NCBI RefSeq assembly: GCF_030209835.1
Contig: NZ_JARVRF010000036.1
Location: 108,185-172,184, forward strand
Source of the DNA: Arthrobacter sp. efr-133-R2A-120
GTDB lineage: Bacteria > Actinomycetota > Actinomycetes > Actinomycetales > Micrococcaceae
Length of the DNA stretch: 64,000 bases
Reading direction: 5' to 3'
The position numbers and the translations under genes are program-made. The notes beneath the pieces were generated by a model. The model searched no databases. It worked only from the letters and a program-made list of their open reading frames with translations, and had not been told where the DNA came from. This document shows positions 1 to 8,539 of this stretch, piece by piece. Each line of letters starts with the position of its first letter. Position 1 is the first letter of the stretch.

Positions 1-642
1 TCTGTTGCGGTCGCCGTCGGCGATGCCGCCGATCTGTTGGTCAAGAAGGTCGAAGAGCGTGCCCTCGACGTCAAGGTCAAGAACGGCACCGACGCCGACG
101 CGGACATGGGTCCCGTGATCAGCCCCGAATCCCGCGAGTTCATCGTCAAGACGGTGAGCGAAGCAGAGCAGGCCGGCGCGGCGATGGTCGTGGACGGCCG
201 CGACCTTGTGGTCCCCGGCCACGAGGACGGTTTCTGGGTAGGCCCCACCGTGATCGACCACGTCAAGACCGAAATGAGCGCCTACCGGGAGGAAATCTTC
301 GGACCTGTCCTGGTGGTGGTGCGGGTGGAGGACCTGGACGAAGGCATCAGGCTCATCAACGCCAACCCCTATGGCAACGGCACGGCGATCTTCACCTCCT
401 CGGGAGCGTCTGCCAGGAAATTCCAACGTTCAGTGGACGTTGGAATGATCGGCATCAATGTGCCGCTGCCAGTTCCGGTGGCGTACTACTCCTTCGGCGG
501 CTGGAAGGCATCGCTCTTCGGGGACAAGCACATCTACGGCCCCGAGGGCGTGTCCTTCTACACCCGCGGCAAGGTCATCACCTCCCGCTGGCCCGAGTCG
601 GCCCACGCTTCGGGAGCTTCGTACAACTTTCCGTCGAACTGA
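1..642 (+). CDS. mmsA: Methylmalonate-semialdehyde dehydrogenase, C-terminal part (5' end outside window)
   Basis: The frame is open from base 1, so the gene starts upstream; 213 C-terminal residues are visible. They contain the aldehyde-dehydrogenase EEIFGPV signature and the MmsA-type GINVPLPVPVAYYSFGGWKAS and KVITSRWP blocks. The family oxidises methylmalonate (or malonate) semialdehyde to propionyl- or acetyl-CoA with NAD and CoA, in valine and inositol breakdown. The catalytic cysteine lies upstream of the window. A strong hairpin terminator follows 14 bases after the stop, so this is the last gene of its operon. Confidence 0.9.
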   Translation, partial: SVAVAVGDAADLLVKKVEERALDVKVKNGTDADADMGPVISPESREFIVKTVSEAEQAGAAMVVDGRDLVVPGHEDGFWVGPTVIDHVKTEMSAYREEIFGPVLVVVRVEDLDEGIRLINANPYGNGTAIFTSSGASARKFQRSVDVGMIGINVPLPVPVAYYSFGGWKASLFGDKHIYGPEGVSFYTRGKVITSRWPESAHASGASYNFPSN

Positions 643-655
643 GGCGTACGGCTCG

Positions 656-689
656 GTGACGGCTGCGCTGGCTGCAGCGCAGCCGTCAC
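656..689 (+). terminator. Hairpin terminator after mmsA
   Basis: A perfect 14-bp stem (GTGACGGCTGCGCT and its complement) with a 6-base loop begins 14 bases after the mmsA stop. There is no long T tract. It should end the mmsA transcript and insulate the next gene. Confidence 0.8.
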
Positions 690-722
690 GTGGGCCGGGC
701 GAAACGGTGGCAGGATCGAAGC

Positions 723-1178
723 ATGACTGTGTCGTTCACATGCCGTACGCATATCGGAATGGAACCCGGGGAGCTCTTCGATCTCGCCCGCAACGTCGAC
801 GCGCACGTCGGCTCCATGGCCAAGTCCCGGGAACGTGCGGTTGCCGGCGTCGTGTCGGGGCTGCTCTCGGAAGGCGACGAGGTCACCTGGCTGGCTTGGC
901 ATTTCGCTGTCCCCCTGAGGATGAGCAGCCGCATCACCCGGTTTCGCTTTCCCGATTCATTTACGGACGAGCAAGTGCGGGGCCCCTTTCGCTTCTTCCG
1001 GCACGTGCACGAGTTCATTCCCGACGACGGCGGCACGCTCATGATCGATCGTGTCGAGTTCGCGGCGCCTTTCGGCGTCGTGGGCCGGTTTGCGGAGAAA
1101 GCTTTCCTGGGGCGATACCTGCAGAACCTCATCGAACTGCGCAACGAATATCTCGTCCGCAACGGTGCCGCCGCATGA
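723..1178 (+). CDS. SRPBCC-type (cyclase/dehydrase-like) protein
   Basis: A 151-residue protein. The start at 723 was chosen because an AGGA-type ribosome site lies just upstream and the START-like fold begins at once (MTVSFTCRTHIG). The pattern of an N-terminal strand, a loop near residue 40, WLAWHF and RMSSRITRF strands, and a C-terminal amphipathic helix (FAEKAFLGRYLQNLI) fits the SRPBCC ligand-binding fold. The ligand is unknown. Its stop overlaps the next gene's start as ATGA, so the two are probably co-translated. Confidence 0.7.
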   Translation: MTVSFTCRTHIGMEPGELFDLARNVDAHVGSMAKSRERAVAGVVSGLLSEGDEVTWLAWHFAVPLRMSSRITRFRFPDSFTDEQVRGPFRFFRHVHEFIPDDGGTLMIDRVEFAAPFGVVGRFAEKAFLGRYLQNLIELRNEYLVRNGAAA

Positions 1179-1717
1179 TCAGGACGGCCCGCGCGGACGA
1201 ACTGGAACGGCTCCGGGGGATCGAATTCGCCGCGGGGGAGATCTTCCGCTCCTGTGGAATGGACGCCATCGCAGACGACGAGCCATTAACCGTCACGGAA
1301 ATGGCTCTCTACCAGGCGCGCGGTGGTGCCTTTGTCTTTGCCGACGCGTCAGATGTTCCCGTGGCCTATCTTCTGATTGAGCACCTCGACGGCAACGCAC
1401 ACGTGGAGCAGTTGAGTGTCCACCCATCGCATGCGCGGCGAGGTCTCGGGAGCGAGCTGCTCGACGTTGCCGAGAAGTGGGCGCACGCCGAGGGGCTGGA
1501 CTGGCTGACCCTGACCACTTTCCGTGATGTTCCGTGGAATGCGCCGTACTATCGCAGGCTTGGTTTCGAGGAGCTGGGCCCGGAGATGTTAGAGGACGGA
1601 CTCAGGGGCATCCTGGAGTGCGAGGGTTTGGTCGGCATGAGTCGTTGGCCGAGGATCGCGATGCGGCGGCGCGTCAGGTCAATCCCCCTTCAGGAAGATT
1701 CCGTCAGTCTGTATTGA
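1175..1717 (+). CDS. GNAT-family N-acetyltransferase
   Basis: 180 residues, beginning inside the stop of the preceding gene (ATGA). The acetyl-CoA-binding signature is present as HVEQLSVHPSHARRGLGSELL, with the R-R-G-L-G loop, followed by the PYYRRLGFEELG motif typical of GNAT C-termini. The acceptor substrate cannot be told from sequence. The frame also runs open upstream to 458, but that extension overlaps mmsA and the SRPBCC gene and is not coding. Confidence 0.85.
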   Translation: MIRTARADELERLRGIEFAAGEIFRSCGMDAIADDEPLTVTEMALYQARGGAFVFADASDVPVAYLLIEHLDGNAHVEQLSVHPSHARRGLGSELLDVAEKWAHAEGLDWLTLTTFRDVPWNAPYYRRLGFEELGPEMLEDGLRGILECEGLVGMSRWPRIAMRRRVRSIPLQEDSVSLY

Positions 1718-1723
1718 CAGGCT

Positions 1724-1751
1724 CATGCTGTCAGTTCAAACTGACAGCATG
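1724..1751. promoter_or_regulatory. Perfect palindrome containing the start codon of the HTH gene
   Basis: Two 13-base arms (CATGCTGTCAGTT and its complement) around a 2-base centre. The ATG at 1749 of the following HTH gene lies inside the right arm, and a TTGACA hexamer sits at 1714. This arrangement fits an autoregulatory operator, or a hairpin that masks translation start. There is no Shine-Dalgarno upstream, so the mRNA may be leaderless. Function is inferred. Confidence 0.6.
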
Positions 1752-1952
1752 AATGGTGATGAGCTGACTTCCCACATCCGGGCGACGGACCCGGCAATTG
1801 GCCTCCGCGCCGTCGGTGCCCTGCATCGCCTGGCCGAAAAAGTCGAGGCCACCAACGTAGCCCTCGCGCGGGAGCAGGGTTGGTCCTGGGAGCAAATCGG
1901 TGATGCCTTGGGCGTCTCCAAGCAGTCGGTCCACGCCAAATACGGAAAGTGA
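1749..1952 (+). CDS. Small helix-turn-helix protein
   Basis: 67 residues with a C-terminal helix-turn-helix: WSWEQIGDALGVSKQSVHAKYGK. It lies 7 bases before a Clp N-domain protein, and this HTH plus Clp_N pairing recurs in actinobacteria. It is likely an autoregulator acting on the palindrome that contains its own start. An in-frame ATG at 1725 would add eight residues, but it too lies within the palindrome. Confidence 0.8.
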   Translation: MNGDELTSHIRATDPAIGLRAVGALHRLAEKVEATNVALAREQGWSWEQIGDALGVSKQSVHAKYGK

Positions 1953-1959
1953 GTCTGCC

Positions 1960-2424
1960 ATGTTTGAACGATTTGCCGGCGAAGCAAGAACTGCTGTCCA
2001 TGCTGGCGCCGAGGAAGCCAAACGCCGTGGAGACCGGAGAATCGGCACCGACCATTTGCTGCTGGGATTGCTCCACGACCCAGAGAGCTGCCGGACTTTG
2101 GAGACGGACCTCGAATCTGCCCGCGCCCAGCTCGACACCCTCGACCAGCAGGCGCTGGAAGCCGTGGGCATCACGTTGGGGGACTTCGGCCCGCTGGATG
2201 CGCCCAAGGGAAGCAGCCGAACCACCTTCACGTCGGCCGCCCGCTCAGTAATTCAAGACTCCTTGGTACTGACCACCCGGGAGAAGGCCCGCAGGATCAC
2301 CACCCGGCACCTCTTGCTCGCACTGCTGGAACGGCACGAACCCGATCCGGCCGCCGTCCTGCTCAATAAGCTGGGCGTGGACACGGCGGCACTGAAGGCC
2401 CGGCTCCAGAATCCGGGATCCTAG
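1960..2424 (+). CDS. Clp N-terminal-domain protein (stand-alone)
   Basis: 154 residues, made almost entirely of the double Clp_N repeat. The first repeat is MFERFAGEARTAVHAG with IGTDHLLLGLLHD; the second is FTSAARSVIQDSL with ITTRHLLLALLE. No AAA+ ATPase module follows, so it is not a ClpC or ClpB unfoldase but a free N-domain, possibly an adaptor or substrate-binding protein. It sits directly downstream of the HTH gene, in one operon. Confidence 0.85.
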   Translation: MFERFAGEARTAVHAGAEEAKRRGDRRIGTDHLLLGLLHDPESCRTLETDLESARAQLDTLDQQALEAVGITLGDFGPLDAPKGSSRTTFTSAARSVIQDSLVLTTREKARRITTRHLLLALLERHEPDPAAVLLNKLGVDTAALKARLQNPGS

Positions 2425-3416
2425 GCCGGCTGTCGTTGCAGGCGCCTGTAGTACAGGTCCCCGAAGTAGTGTTCCGTCGTGGCGGGTGGGTCCGCGCCGG
2501 GTGAATTGCTGGTCACCTGGCTGGCTGCGGACAGGTGGAAGCCTGGCAGGGGTGGGGCTGTTGATCGGTAGTGGTGTCCCGTTGGGGTGCTGATGTCGAA
2601 GACGTGCCGTGTCCCGTGCTGGGTTGTTGCTGCTCCGGTTTGTGCTGTCCAGCCGGGGAGTTCCTTGGTGTGGTTGCATGCTTCGCACAGGCCCGCGCCG
2701 TTGGCCAGGGTGGTGGGTCCTCCGTGGTGCCAGGGGATGATGTGGTCGAAGTGCCTGATCGGTGCGTCGCAGTAGGGGGTCCGGCAGGTGTCGTCGCGGG
2801 CCTGGATGAAGCGCCGCATGCCTGCCGGGAATAAGCGCGCCCGCGAATCGACGGCGACAAGTTCTCCGGTTCCGGGGGCGGTGTAGAGACGCCGCAGCAA
2901 GACCTTCAGGTCCTGATCCTCGCCGGGTTCGGTTTGGCTGTTCCCGGGCTGGTCCTGGGCAGACGCTCCATGGCGGGGCTGGCCGGGACCGGCTTGGCCC
3001 TGGTTCCCGGTGAGGAGTGTCCGTGCCCAAGCGGCGGGGACGATGCCGTAGCCGGGGAGCCTGGCCGGTTCGCTCTCGCCTTGGAACAGGGTGCGGTCGG
3101 TCATGACGAGCTGGACTTCAACCCCGCAAATACCGCCGGGGGTGCCGGTGGTGCGTTCGACGAGGGCGTCGGCCATGATCTGTCCCCGGGTGCGTGTGTC
3201 TCCGGCGATCCGGGCCTGCGCAGCAGCGGCCGCGGACTTCAAGTCCTCAAGGGCACGCAACTGGTTTATCAGTTCGGTGCTGTCGGAGCCGGGCCGGAGT
3301 GAGCTCACGGCGCCGAGTATTTCCTCTATTTGGACGCACGGGACAGCAGTATCCGGACCCGCGCCGCCGGACGGCGCGCTCGAGCCGATCAGCTGTGTTC
3401 CCCGGTTCCCGGCCAT
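2421..3416 (-). CDS. DUF222/HNH endonuclease-like protein with an internal deletion
   Basis: The C-terminal HNH nuclease is intact: CRTPYCDAPIRHFDHIIPWHHGG, then GLCEACNHTKELPGW. The N-terminal part opens like a DUF222 protein (EEILGAVSSL, INQLRALEDLKSAAAAAQARIA) but jumps straight to DTRTRGQIMADALVERTTG, which normally lies near the end of DUF222. From recall the family is about 450-550 residues; this one is about 331, so most of DUF222 appears lost in frame. The start at 3416 (MAGNRGTQ) is tentative, because no good ribosome site is seen and the frame is open to 3848. It overlaps the preceding convergent gene by 4 bases. Its role in the cell is unknown. Confidence 0.65.
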   Translation of the reverse strand: MAGNRGTQLIGSSAPSGGAGPDTAVPCVQIEEILGAVSSLRPGSDSTELINQLRALEDLKSAAAAAQARIAGDTRTRGQIMADALVERTTGTPGGICGVEVQLVMTDRTLFQGESEPARLPGYGIVPAAWARTLLTGNQGQAGPGQPRHGASAQDQPGNSQTEPGEDQDLKVLLRRLYTAPGTGELVAVDSRARLFPAGMRRFIQARDDTCRTPYCDAPIRHFDHIIPWHHGGPTTLANGAGLCEACNHTKELPGWTAQTGAATTQHGTRHVFDISTPTGHHYRSTAPPLPGFHLSAASQVTSNSPGADPPATTEHYFGDLYYRRLQRQPA

Positions 3417-3520
3417 AACCAAAGCATTCCAGGGGGTCTGACAGTAATAGGTCAAAGAACACCTGCCCGCCGAAAAACCCGGAAATCGGCCGAACGTCGG
3501 TCCCCTCCCCGCCGAGAAAG

Positions 3521-3922
3521 CTACCCCGCCACTAGCTCTACCTCGTATCCGTCGGTATTCACCAGATAGGCGGCGTAGTGGTCGGCCCCGCCGGCGTGGG
3601 GATATTTGCTCTCGAACATCTCGTACCAGCCTGAGTCCGCGCCGAGCTCCCGGAGCCGGTCCACGTTCTCCCTCGTCCCTGCATGGAAGGCGAGGTGGTT
3701 GAGCCCGGGCTCCGTCCGCCGGTGAGTGCTTCCCGTGAGCGCCGTGGACTGTTCGATCACGATGTACGTGCCTCCGAGTTTCCAACTGCAGCCCTCGGGC
3801 CACTCCTGGAATTGTTCGTAGCCCAATTCGGCCAACAGCCAGCCCCACTCTTCCTGCGCCCGCGCGATGTGAGGCACCCAGATCTCTACGTGGTGCAGCG
3901 AACCCACTGGAACATCAGCCAT
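3521..3922 (-). CDS. VOC-family (glyoxalase/dioxygenase-fold) protein
   Basis: 133 residues with a single vicinal-oxygen-chelate domain: LHHVEIWVPHIARAQEEW at the N-terminus, GLNHLAFHAG in the middle and the closing DGYEVELVAG. The metal ligand pattern His...His...Glu is visible. Substrate unknown. It lies 9 bases downstream of the histidine kinase gene on the same strand, so it may be the last gene of the two-component operon. Confidence 0.8.
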   Translation of the reverse strand: MADVPVGSLHHVEIWVPHIARAQEEWGWLLAELGYEQFQEWPEGCSWKLGGTYIVIEQSTALTGSTHRRTEPGLNHLAFHAGTRENVDRLRELGADSGWYEMFESKYPHAGGADHYAAYLVNTDGYEVELVAG

Positions 3923-3931
3923 GCGCAGAGT

Positions 3932-5299
3932 CTACTTTTGCCGGGAGTCCGCCGGAATGGCTGGCAACTCCACCACAAATGCCGCGCCACCCTCAGGCGC
4001 AGCGCGCACACTGATGCGGCCACCCATCCGCTGCACGATCCTTGCGGCGATGGACAAACCCAGCCCGCTTCCAACAGGCCGTTGTCCGCTGTATCTGGCA
4101 AAGAGCGCGCCGCGTTCAAACGCGACGGCGGCGTCCGCCTCCGTGAGGCCAGGCCCGCCGTCGCGCACTTCCACAGTGAGCGCGCTGCCGGAAAGGTACG
4201 CGGCGAGCACAACGGGAGAGCCTTCAGGTGTCACGCGCAAGGCGTTTTCCAGCAAACCGTCCACCACTTGGCGCAGCCGCTGGCCATCGCTGCTGACCGG
4301 CAACGGCCCAAGAGGCAGTTCGAGCCGTCCAACTATGCCGTTCTGGATGCACACCGCCTGCCATGCCTGCCAACTCTCGCGCAGGATCAGGGATGCGTCC
4401 ACGGGCTGCAGTTCCACCCGGAAATCATCGGACTCAAGCCGTGCCAATTCCAGGAGATCGCGGACAAAACGGTCCAGACGGTTGGTTTCGACAACGAGCG
4501 TCCGTCCGACCCCGCTCACGTCGTCTCCGCTGACCACGCCATCGGCAAGCGCCTCGGCGTAGCCGCGCAGCGCGGTCAGGGGTGTCCGGATTTCATGCGA
4601 AATGGAGAGCAGGAACTCGCGTTGGCGGCCCTCGCTGGTCCGGAGCGCTGCATCGAGGGCCTCCAGCGCCTGTGAAACCTCCACCACTTCGGCCGGGCCG
4701 CCGGGTGCCACGGTCACGGATCGTTCTCCGGCTGCGAGCCGATGGGCCGAGTATGCCGTGCGCACCAGCGGGCGGCTCAGCCATTGCGCCAACAGGCCGC
4801 CGGCCACGATGGCGAACACGAGGCAGACGGCGAGGGCGATCAGCATGCGGCTCAACAGGGGAGCGGCGGCCGCGCGGATTTCGGACACGGGCTGCGCCAG
4901 CACCACGCCTCCGCCGGCCGTCAAGGGCCGGGCCTCGAGGACCACAGTGTTCTGCGGACCGTCCACCGTCCTGGATACCGGCTTTCCGGCCAATACATCC
5001 GCCACGGTCTTCGCATCCACGAGCCTCGCCCCGCCGCCTGTTACGCGGCCGTCGGTGCTGATTTGCGCGAGCCTCGCGCCGTGCGTGAGCAGATCCGCGC
5101 GCAGGTCCTGCAGGCTTCCAAGGCTTGACTGCTTGCTCAGGGAATCGGCCTCGACCGCGAGGTACTTCTTGGCTTCGTCCACCGCCGTGGCGTTGACCAG
5201 TTGCGCGGCCAGAATGCCGGCGAGCACGACGGCGACAGTCGCGACGGCGGCGATCACCGCCGTCGTGCGCCCGGCCAGTGTGCCGAACCATCGCCTCAC
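3932..5299 (-). CDS. Two-component sensor histidine kinase
   Basis: 455 residues, starting at a GTG that overlaps the response regulator's TGA (GTGA). Order: TM1 about residues 13-36, a periplasmic sensor loop to about 150, TM2 about 151-173, a HAMP linker, then the dimerisation/phosphoacceptor segment with SHEIRTPL (His235), N box ENALRVTP, G1 box DGGPGL and G2 box GSGLGL. An internal upstream reading to 5464 lies inside the regulator gene and is not used. The signal sensed is unknown. Confidence 0.9.
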   Translation of the reverse strand: MRRWFGTLAGRTTAVIAAVATVAVVLAGILAAQLVNATAVDEAKKYLAVEADSLSKQSSLGSLQDLRADLLTHGARLAQISTDGRVTGGGARLVDAKTVADVLAGKPVSRTVDGPQNTVVLEARPLTAGGGVVLAQPVSEIRAAAAPLLSRMLIALAVCLVFAIVAGGLLAQWLSRPLVRTAYSAHRLAAGERSVTVAPGGPAEVVEVSQALEALDAALRTSEGRQREFLLSISHEIRTPLTALRGYAEALADGVVSGDDVSGVGRTLVVETNRLDRFVRDLLELARLESDDFRVELQPVDASLILRESWQAWQAVCIQNGIVGRLELPLGPLPVSSDGQRLRQVVDGLLENALRVTPEGSPVVLAAYLSGSALTVEVRDGGPGLTEADAAVAFERGALFARYSGQRPVGSGLGLSIAARIVQRMGGRISVRAAPEGGAAFVVELPAIPADSRQK

Positions 5300-6015
5300 G
5301 TGGCTCCCCCGGCGCCGGGGCGGGGCCCGGATGTTTGGGGAGCTGAGGCCGAATAGCCGACGCCGCGGCTCGTCGCGATAGGGGAGTGCCCGCCGAGCTT
5401 CGCGCGGAGTTGCGCGATGTGCACATCCACGGTCCGTCCGGCGGCATAACTGGCCTGCCCCCACACGGCGGACAGGAGTTGCTCACGGGAAAAGACCCTG
5501 CCGGGCTGGGCCATGAGATACGCGAGGAGGTCGAATTCGGTGGCGGTCAGCGTGAGGTCTTCGGCACCTGCGCGTACTGTCCGGTTCAGCGGGTCCAGTT
5601 CGACGCTGCCCAGCACCAATGGTCTGGACCGTGGGGTTCCTTCGGTCCGGCGCAGGACCGCCTTCACCCGGGCGACCAGTTCGGAGGGCGAAAACGGCTT
5701 GGTGAGATAGTCGTCCGCGCCCAATTCCAGGCCAAGGACGCGGTCCACCTCCTCATCGCGGGCAGTGACGAACAGTACCGGCGTCCAGTCCTCTGCTTGC
5801 CGCAGTTGCCTGCAGAGCTCGATCCCGTCCATACCGGGCAGGCCGACGTCGAGAATCACTGCGACCGGTCTGAGCCGCCTGATCTGTGCCAGCGCGGAAA
5901 TCCCGTCCCGCTCAACGTGCACCCCGAAACCCGCGCGGCCCAGATAGAGGCGCTGGATATCGGCAATTGCCTGCTCATCCTCGGCAATCAGCACCAATCC
6001 GCGGCTGTCTTCCAT
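5296..6015 (-). CDS. OmpR/PhoB-type response regulator
   Basis: 239 residues from the start MEDSRGLVLIAEDE. An ATG six codons upstream, at 6033, is also possible. The receiver domain shows the acidic pair in AEDE, phosphoacceptor Asp56 (ILDVGLPGMDG), Thr84 and Lys106 (YLTKPF). The winged-helix output domain carries LTATEFDLLAYL and a closing TSRGVGYSA hairpin. It is coupled to the kinase by a 4-base overlap, so the pair acts as one signalling unit. Its targets may include the divergent secreted-protein gene at 6184 (inference only). Confidence 0.9.
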   Translation of the reverse strand: MEDSRGLVLIAEDEQAIADIQRLYLGRAGFGVHVERDGISALAQIRRLRPVAVILDVGLPGMDGIELCRQLRQAEDWTPVLFVTARDEEVDRVLGLELGADDYLTKPFSPSELVARVKAVLRRTEGTPRSRPLVLGSVELDPLNRTVRAGAEDLTLTATEFDLLAYLMAQPGRVFSREQLLSAVWGQASYAAGRTVDVHIAQLRAKLGGHSPIATSRGVGYSASAPQTSGPRPGAGGAT

Positions 6016-6183
6016 GCGTCCATTCAACAGCAAGGAGGGAGCCCTTGGAGCCTCGTTGTCGGCCGCCGGGGACGGTTTTACATTCCTCGAACATTGGCCG
6101 AACAGTCAGTTCATGCGGCCGGACCAGAGTGTGGTGAAGAGCGCTGGCGGATCGACCGCCGGCCGGAACAAAGGACACGGATC

Positions 6184-6672
6184 ATGAACAAGACCACCCC
6201 GAGCTCCAGTACCCCCGCTGAGGGCCGCAAGCGCACCAAGGCCCGCACCGCCGTCGTCGGTGTTTTGGCAGCAGGCCTCCTGCTGGGCGGTGGGATGCTT
6301 GCCGCAAACGCAGCCACCTCCCAGCCGACCGCGACGGCCGCGACGGCTTCCGTCGCGGCCAAAACGGCTCTCGGGCGGCATCCGCTGGCGGCCAGCTTGC
6401 GGTTCTTCGTGAACGGTGACAGCAGCAAGCCCAACTACGGCCAGCGCGCCGCGAAGATCGCCACGTTCATCCTGGACAAGCGCCCGAAGCTGGCCGCAAA
6501 ACTTCCAGCCGCGCTGCAGGCGGACCTGAAAGCGCTGAAGGATGCGGCCGACGGCGACCGGGTCGCGAAAGCCACCCACATCCGGGACACCGCACTGAAC
6601 GGCGGCTACGGCCCGAAGATCCAGGCAGAGGCAAAGCGGATGCAAGAGCAGAAAGCCGACCGCAAGGCGTAA
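6184..6672 (+). CDS. Small exported protein of unknown function
   Basis: 162 residues. The N-terminus has a basic stretch (KRTKART), a hydrophobic core (AVVGVLAAGLLLGGGMLAANA) and a likely signal-peptidase site near ANAA. The mature part is Ala/Lys-rich and helical, with LDKRPKLAAKLPAALQADLKALKDAA. A ribosome site (AAAGGACAC) precedes the ATG at 6184. It is divergent from the two-component system, a common position for a target gene. No family recognised. Confidence 0.65.
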   Translation: MNKTTPSSSTPAEGRKRTKARTAVVGVLAAGLLLGGGMLAANAATSQPTATAATASVAAKTALGRHPLAASLRFFVNGDSSKPNYGQRAAKIATFILDKRPKLAAKLPAALQADLKALKDAADGDRVAKATHIRDTALNGGYGPKIQAEAKRMQEQKADRKA

Positions 6673-6682
6673 AGGACAAGCC

Positions 6683-8269
6683 CTAGGCCGGAACCGGGTC
6701 CCGGTCCGGCTCCGCTGCTACGGGCGTGCCGTCGTCGAACGGCATTTCGTCCAGGTCGATCAACGGGTTGGTGTCCTGGGTTGCCACGAGCTCGTGAGCC
6801 TCGGCCTGGGTGTCCACGCTCGGCATGGAGCCCGGGAGCGGGCGTTGCGCGGATTCACGCAGGAAGTAGATGGCGATCGCGCCAACCACGGACGTGCCCA
6901 TGAGGTAATACGCAGGCATCATGTCGTTGCCGGTGCCCTGGATCAAGGCGGCGACAATGAACGGCGTGGTGCCGCCGAAGATCGCTACGGAGAAGTTGTA
7001 GGCGATGCCCATTCCCCCGTAACGGCTCGACGTCGGGAACAGCGCCGGAAGCGCGGAGGCGAGGTTGGCTATGTAGAACGTGACCGGGAAGGCGATCAGG
7101 GCCAAACCGGCAAGCGTGGACCAAATGTCGCCGATGCCGATCAGCAGGAAGGCCGGGACGGCGAACACGACGGTGCTGACCGCGCCGATCCACAGTACGG
7201 GCCGGCGGCCGATCCGGTCGGAGAGCTTGCCCGTCAGCGGGATGCAGACTGACATGACGACCAACACGGGGATGGTCAGGAGCGTGCCGTGAACGGGGTC
7301 GTAGCCCTTGGAGTCGGTCAGGTACGTGGGCATGTAGGAAGTCAGCATATAGCCCACCGTGTTGGCGGCTGCGGCAAGGATCATGGCGAGGATGATCTGG
7401 CGCCAGTAAGCCTTGACGATGCCGATAGGGCCCTTGGCCACTGCGGCGTCGCCCGCTGCGGCGTCCGCGGCGAGGGCTTCCTGGGCATCTAAGGTGGCCT
7501 GGAACTGGGGTGATTCCTCGATCTTGCTACGGAAGTATACGGCGATGACGCCGAGCGGACCCGCGATGAGGAACGGCAAGCGCCAGCCCCAGTCCTCCAT
7601 GGCCGATTGGCCGATGGTGAGCTGCAGGATGGACACGAGCGCCGCGCCAAGGGCGAAGCCGATGTACGAGCCCATGTCCAGGAAGCTCGCGAAGAAGCCG
7701 CGGCGCTTGTCGGGAGCGTATTCGCTCACGAACGTGGTGGCGCCGGCGTACTCGCCGCCCGTCGAGAAGCCCTGGATGAGTTTCAGGATGACGAGCAATG
7801 CGGCTGCCCAGATGCCGATTTGTGCGTATCCGGGCAGGAGTCCGACGGCGAAGGTGCTCGCCGCCATCAGCAAGAGTGTTGTGGCGAGCACCTTTTGGCG
7901 GCCCGCCTTGTCACCCAGCCAGCCGAAGACGACGCCGCCGAGCGGCCGTGCCACGAAGGTCGCGGCGAATGTTCCCAGCAGGAACAGGGTCTGCACGGAC
8001 TTGTCGGCCTCGGGCAGGAAGACCGGCCCCATCGTTGTGATGAGGTAGCCGAACACGCCGACGTCGTACCATTCCATGGTGTTGCCGACGATCGTGCCGC
8101 CGAGTGCTTTTTTCAGCATGGGCTGGTCAACGACGTTGACGTCGGATACCTTGAGTCGACGGCGTGTTGGAAGTTTCAATTTTGAGGCACCGCGTGGTGC
8201 GGTCTTGCTCGTTGCAGCGGCGTTCCTAGCGCCTGCTGAAGAGTCGGTGATGCTTCGGTCTGTGGGCAT
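6683..8269 (-). CDS. MFS transporter, metabolite:H+ symporter (ProP-like)
   Basis: 528 residues. The start at 8269 (MPTDRSITDS) is preceded by AGGAG. A cytoplasmic N-tail of about 70 residues precedes the first helix, which has the family motif GNTMEWYDVGVFGYL; the loop-2 motif RPLGGVVFGWLGDKAGRQKVL and the loop motif GYDPVHGTLL follow. The C-tail after the twelfth helix is acidic and Pro-rich. The family moves osmolytes such as proline and betaine, or dicarboxylates such as ketoglutarate; the substrate is not decided by sequence. It is transcribed alone. Confidence 0.85.
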   Translation of the reverse strand: MPTDRSITDSSAGARNAAATSKTAPRGASKLKLPTRRRLKVSDVNVVDQPMLKKALGGTIVGNTMEWYDVGVFGYLITTMGPVFLPEADKSVQTLFLLGTFAATFVARPLGGVVFGWLGDKAGRQKVLATTLLLMAASTFAVGLLPGYAQIGIWAAALLVILKLIQGFSTGGEYAGATTFVSEYAPDKRRGFFASFLDMGSYIGFALGAALVSILQLTIGQSAMEDWGWRLPFLIAGPLGVIAVYFRSKIEESPQFQATLDAQEALAADAAAGDAAVAKGPIGIVKAYWRQIILAMILAAAANTVGYMLTSYMPTYLTDSKGYDPVHGTLLTIPVLVVMSVCIPLTGKLSDRIGRRPVLWIGAVSTVVFAVPAFLLIGIGDIWSTLAGLALIAFPVTFYIANLASALPALFPTSSRYGGMGIAYNFSVAIFGGTTPFIVAALIQGTGNDMMPAYYLMGTSVVGAIAIYFLRESAQRPLPGSMPSVDTQAEAHELVATQDTNPLIDLDEMPFDDGTPVAAEPDRDPVPA

Positions 8270-8539
8270 TTGGGTTTCTCCTAGGGAGATCATTTGCTTG
8301 CGACATACAGCTGCTCCGCTCTGGGCAGGGTTTCGATTTTACGCGAGATTCGTCGAAACTGAGAGTCGGAGTCTGAATTCCGGGGCCATTCCGGCCCATT
8401 TTCGGCGCAAATGTCTGACATCCATGCGCCCCCTAAAGCCCCGGAATCACGCGGATTTTGGCGTGCTCCAGGACTGCGGAACCAAAATTTTTGGTCAGGG
8501 TCCTCGAAACGCACAGTTTGCTGATCATTTTTGGTGGGT
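8270..8539. other. Intergenic region between PrmC-like gene and MFS transporter
   Basis: 270 bases with no convincing gene. At 8481-8495 the sequence ACCAAAATTTTTGGT is an inverted repeat (7-base arms, 1-base centre) just past the end of the methyltransferase gene and may contribute to termination. On the minus strand a TAAAAT hexamer at 8336-8341 is a possible -10 box for the transporter, but no good -35 is visible. Confidence 0.4.
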
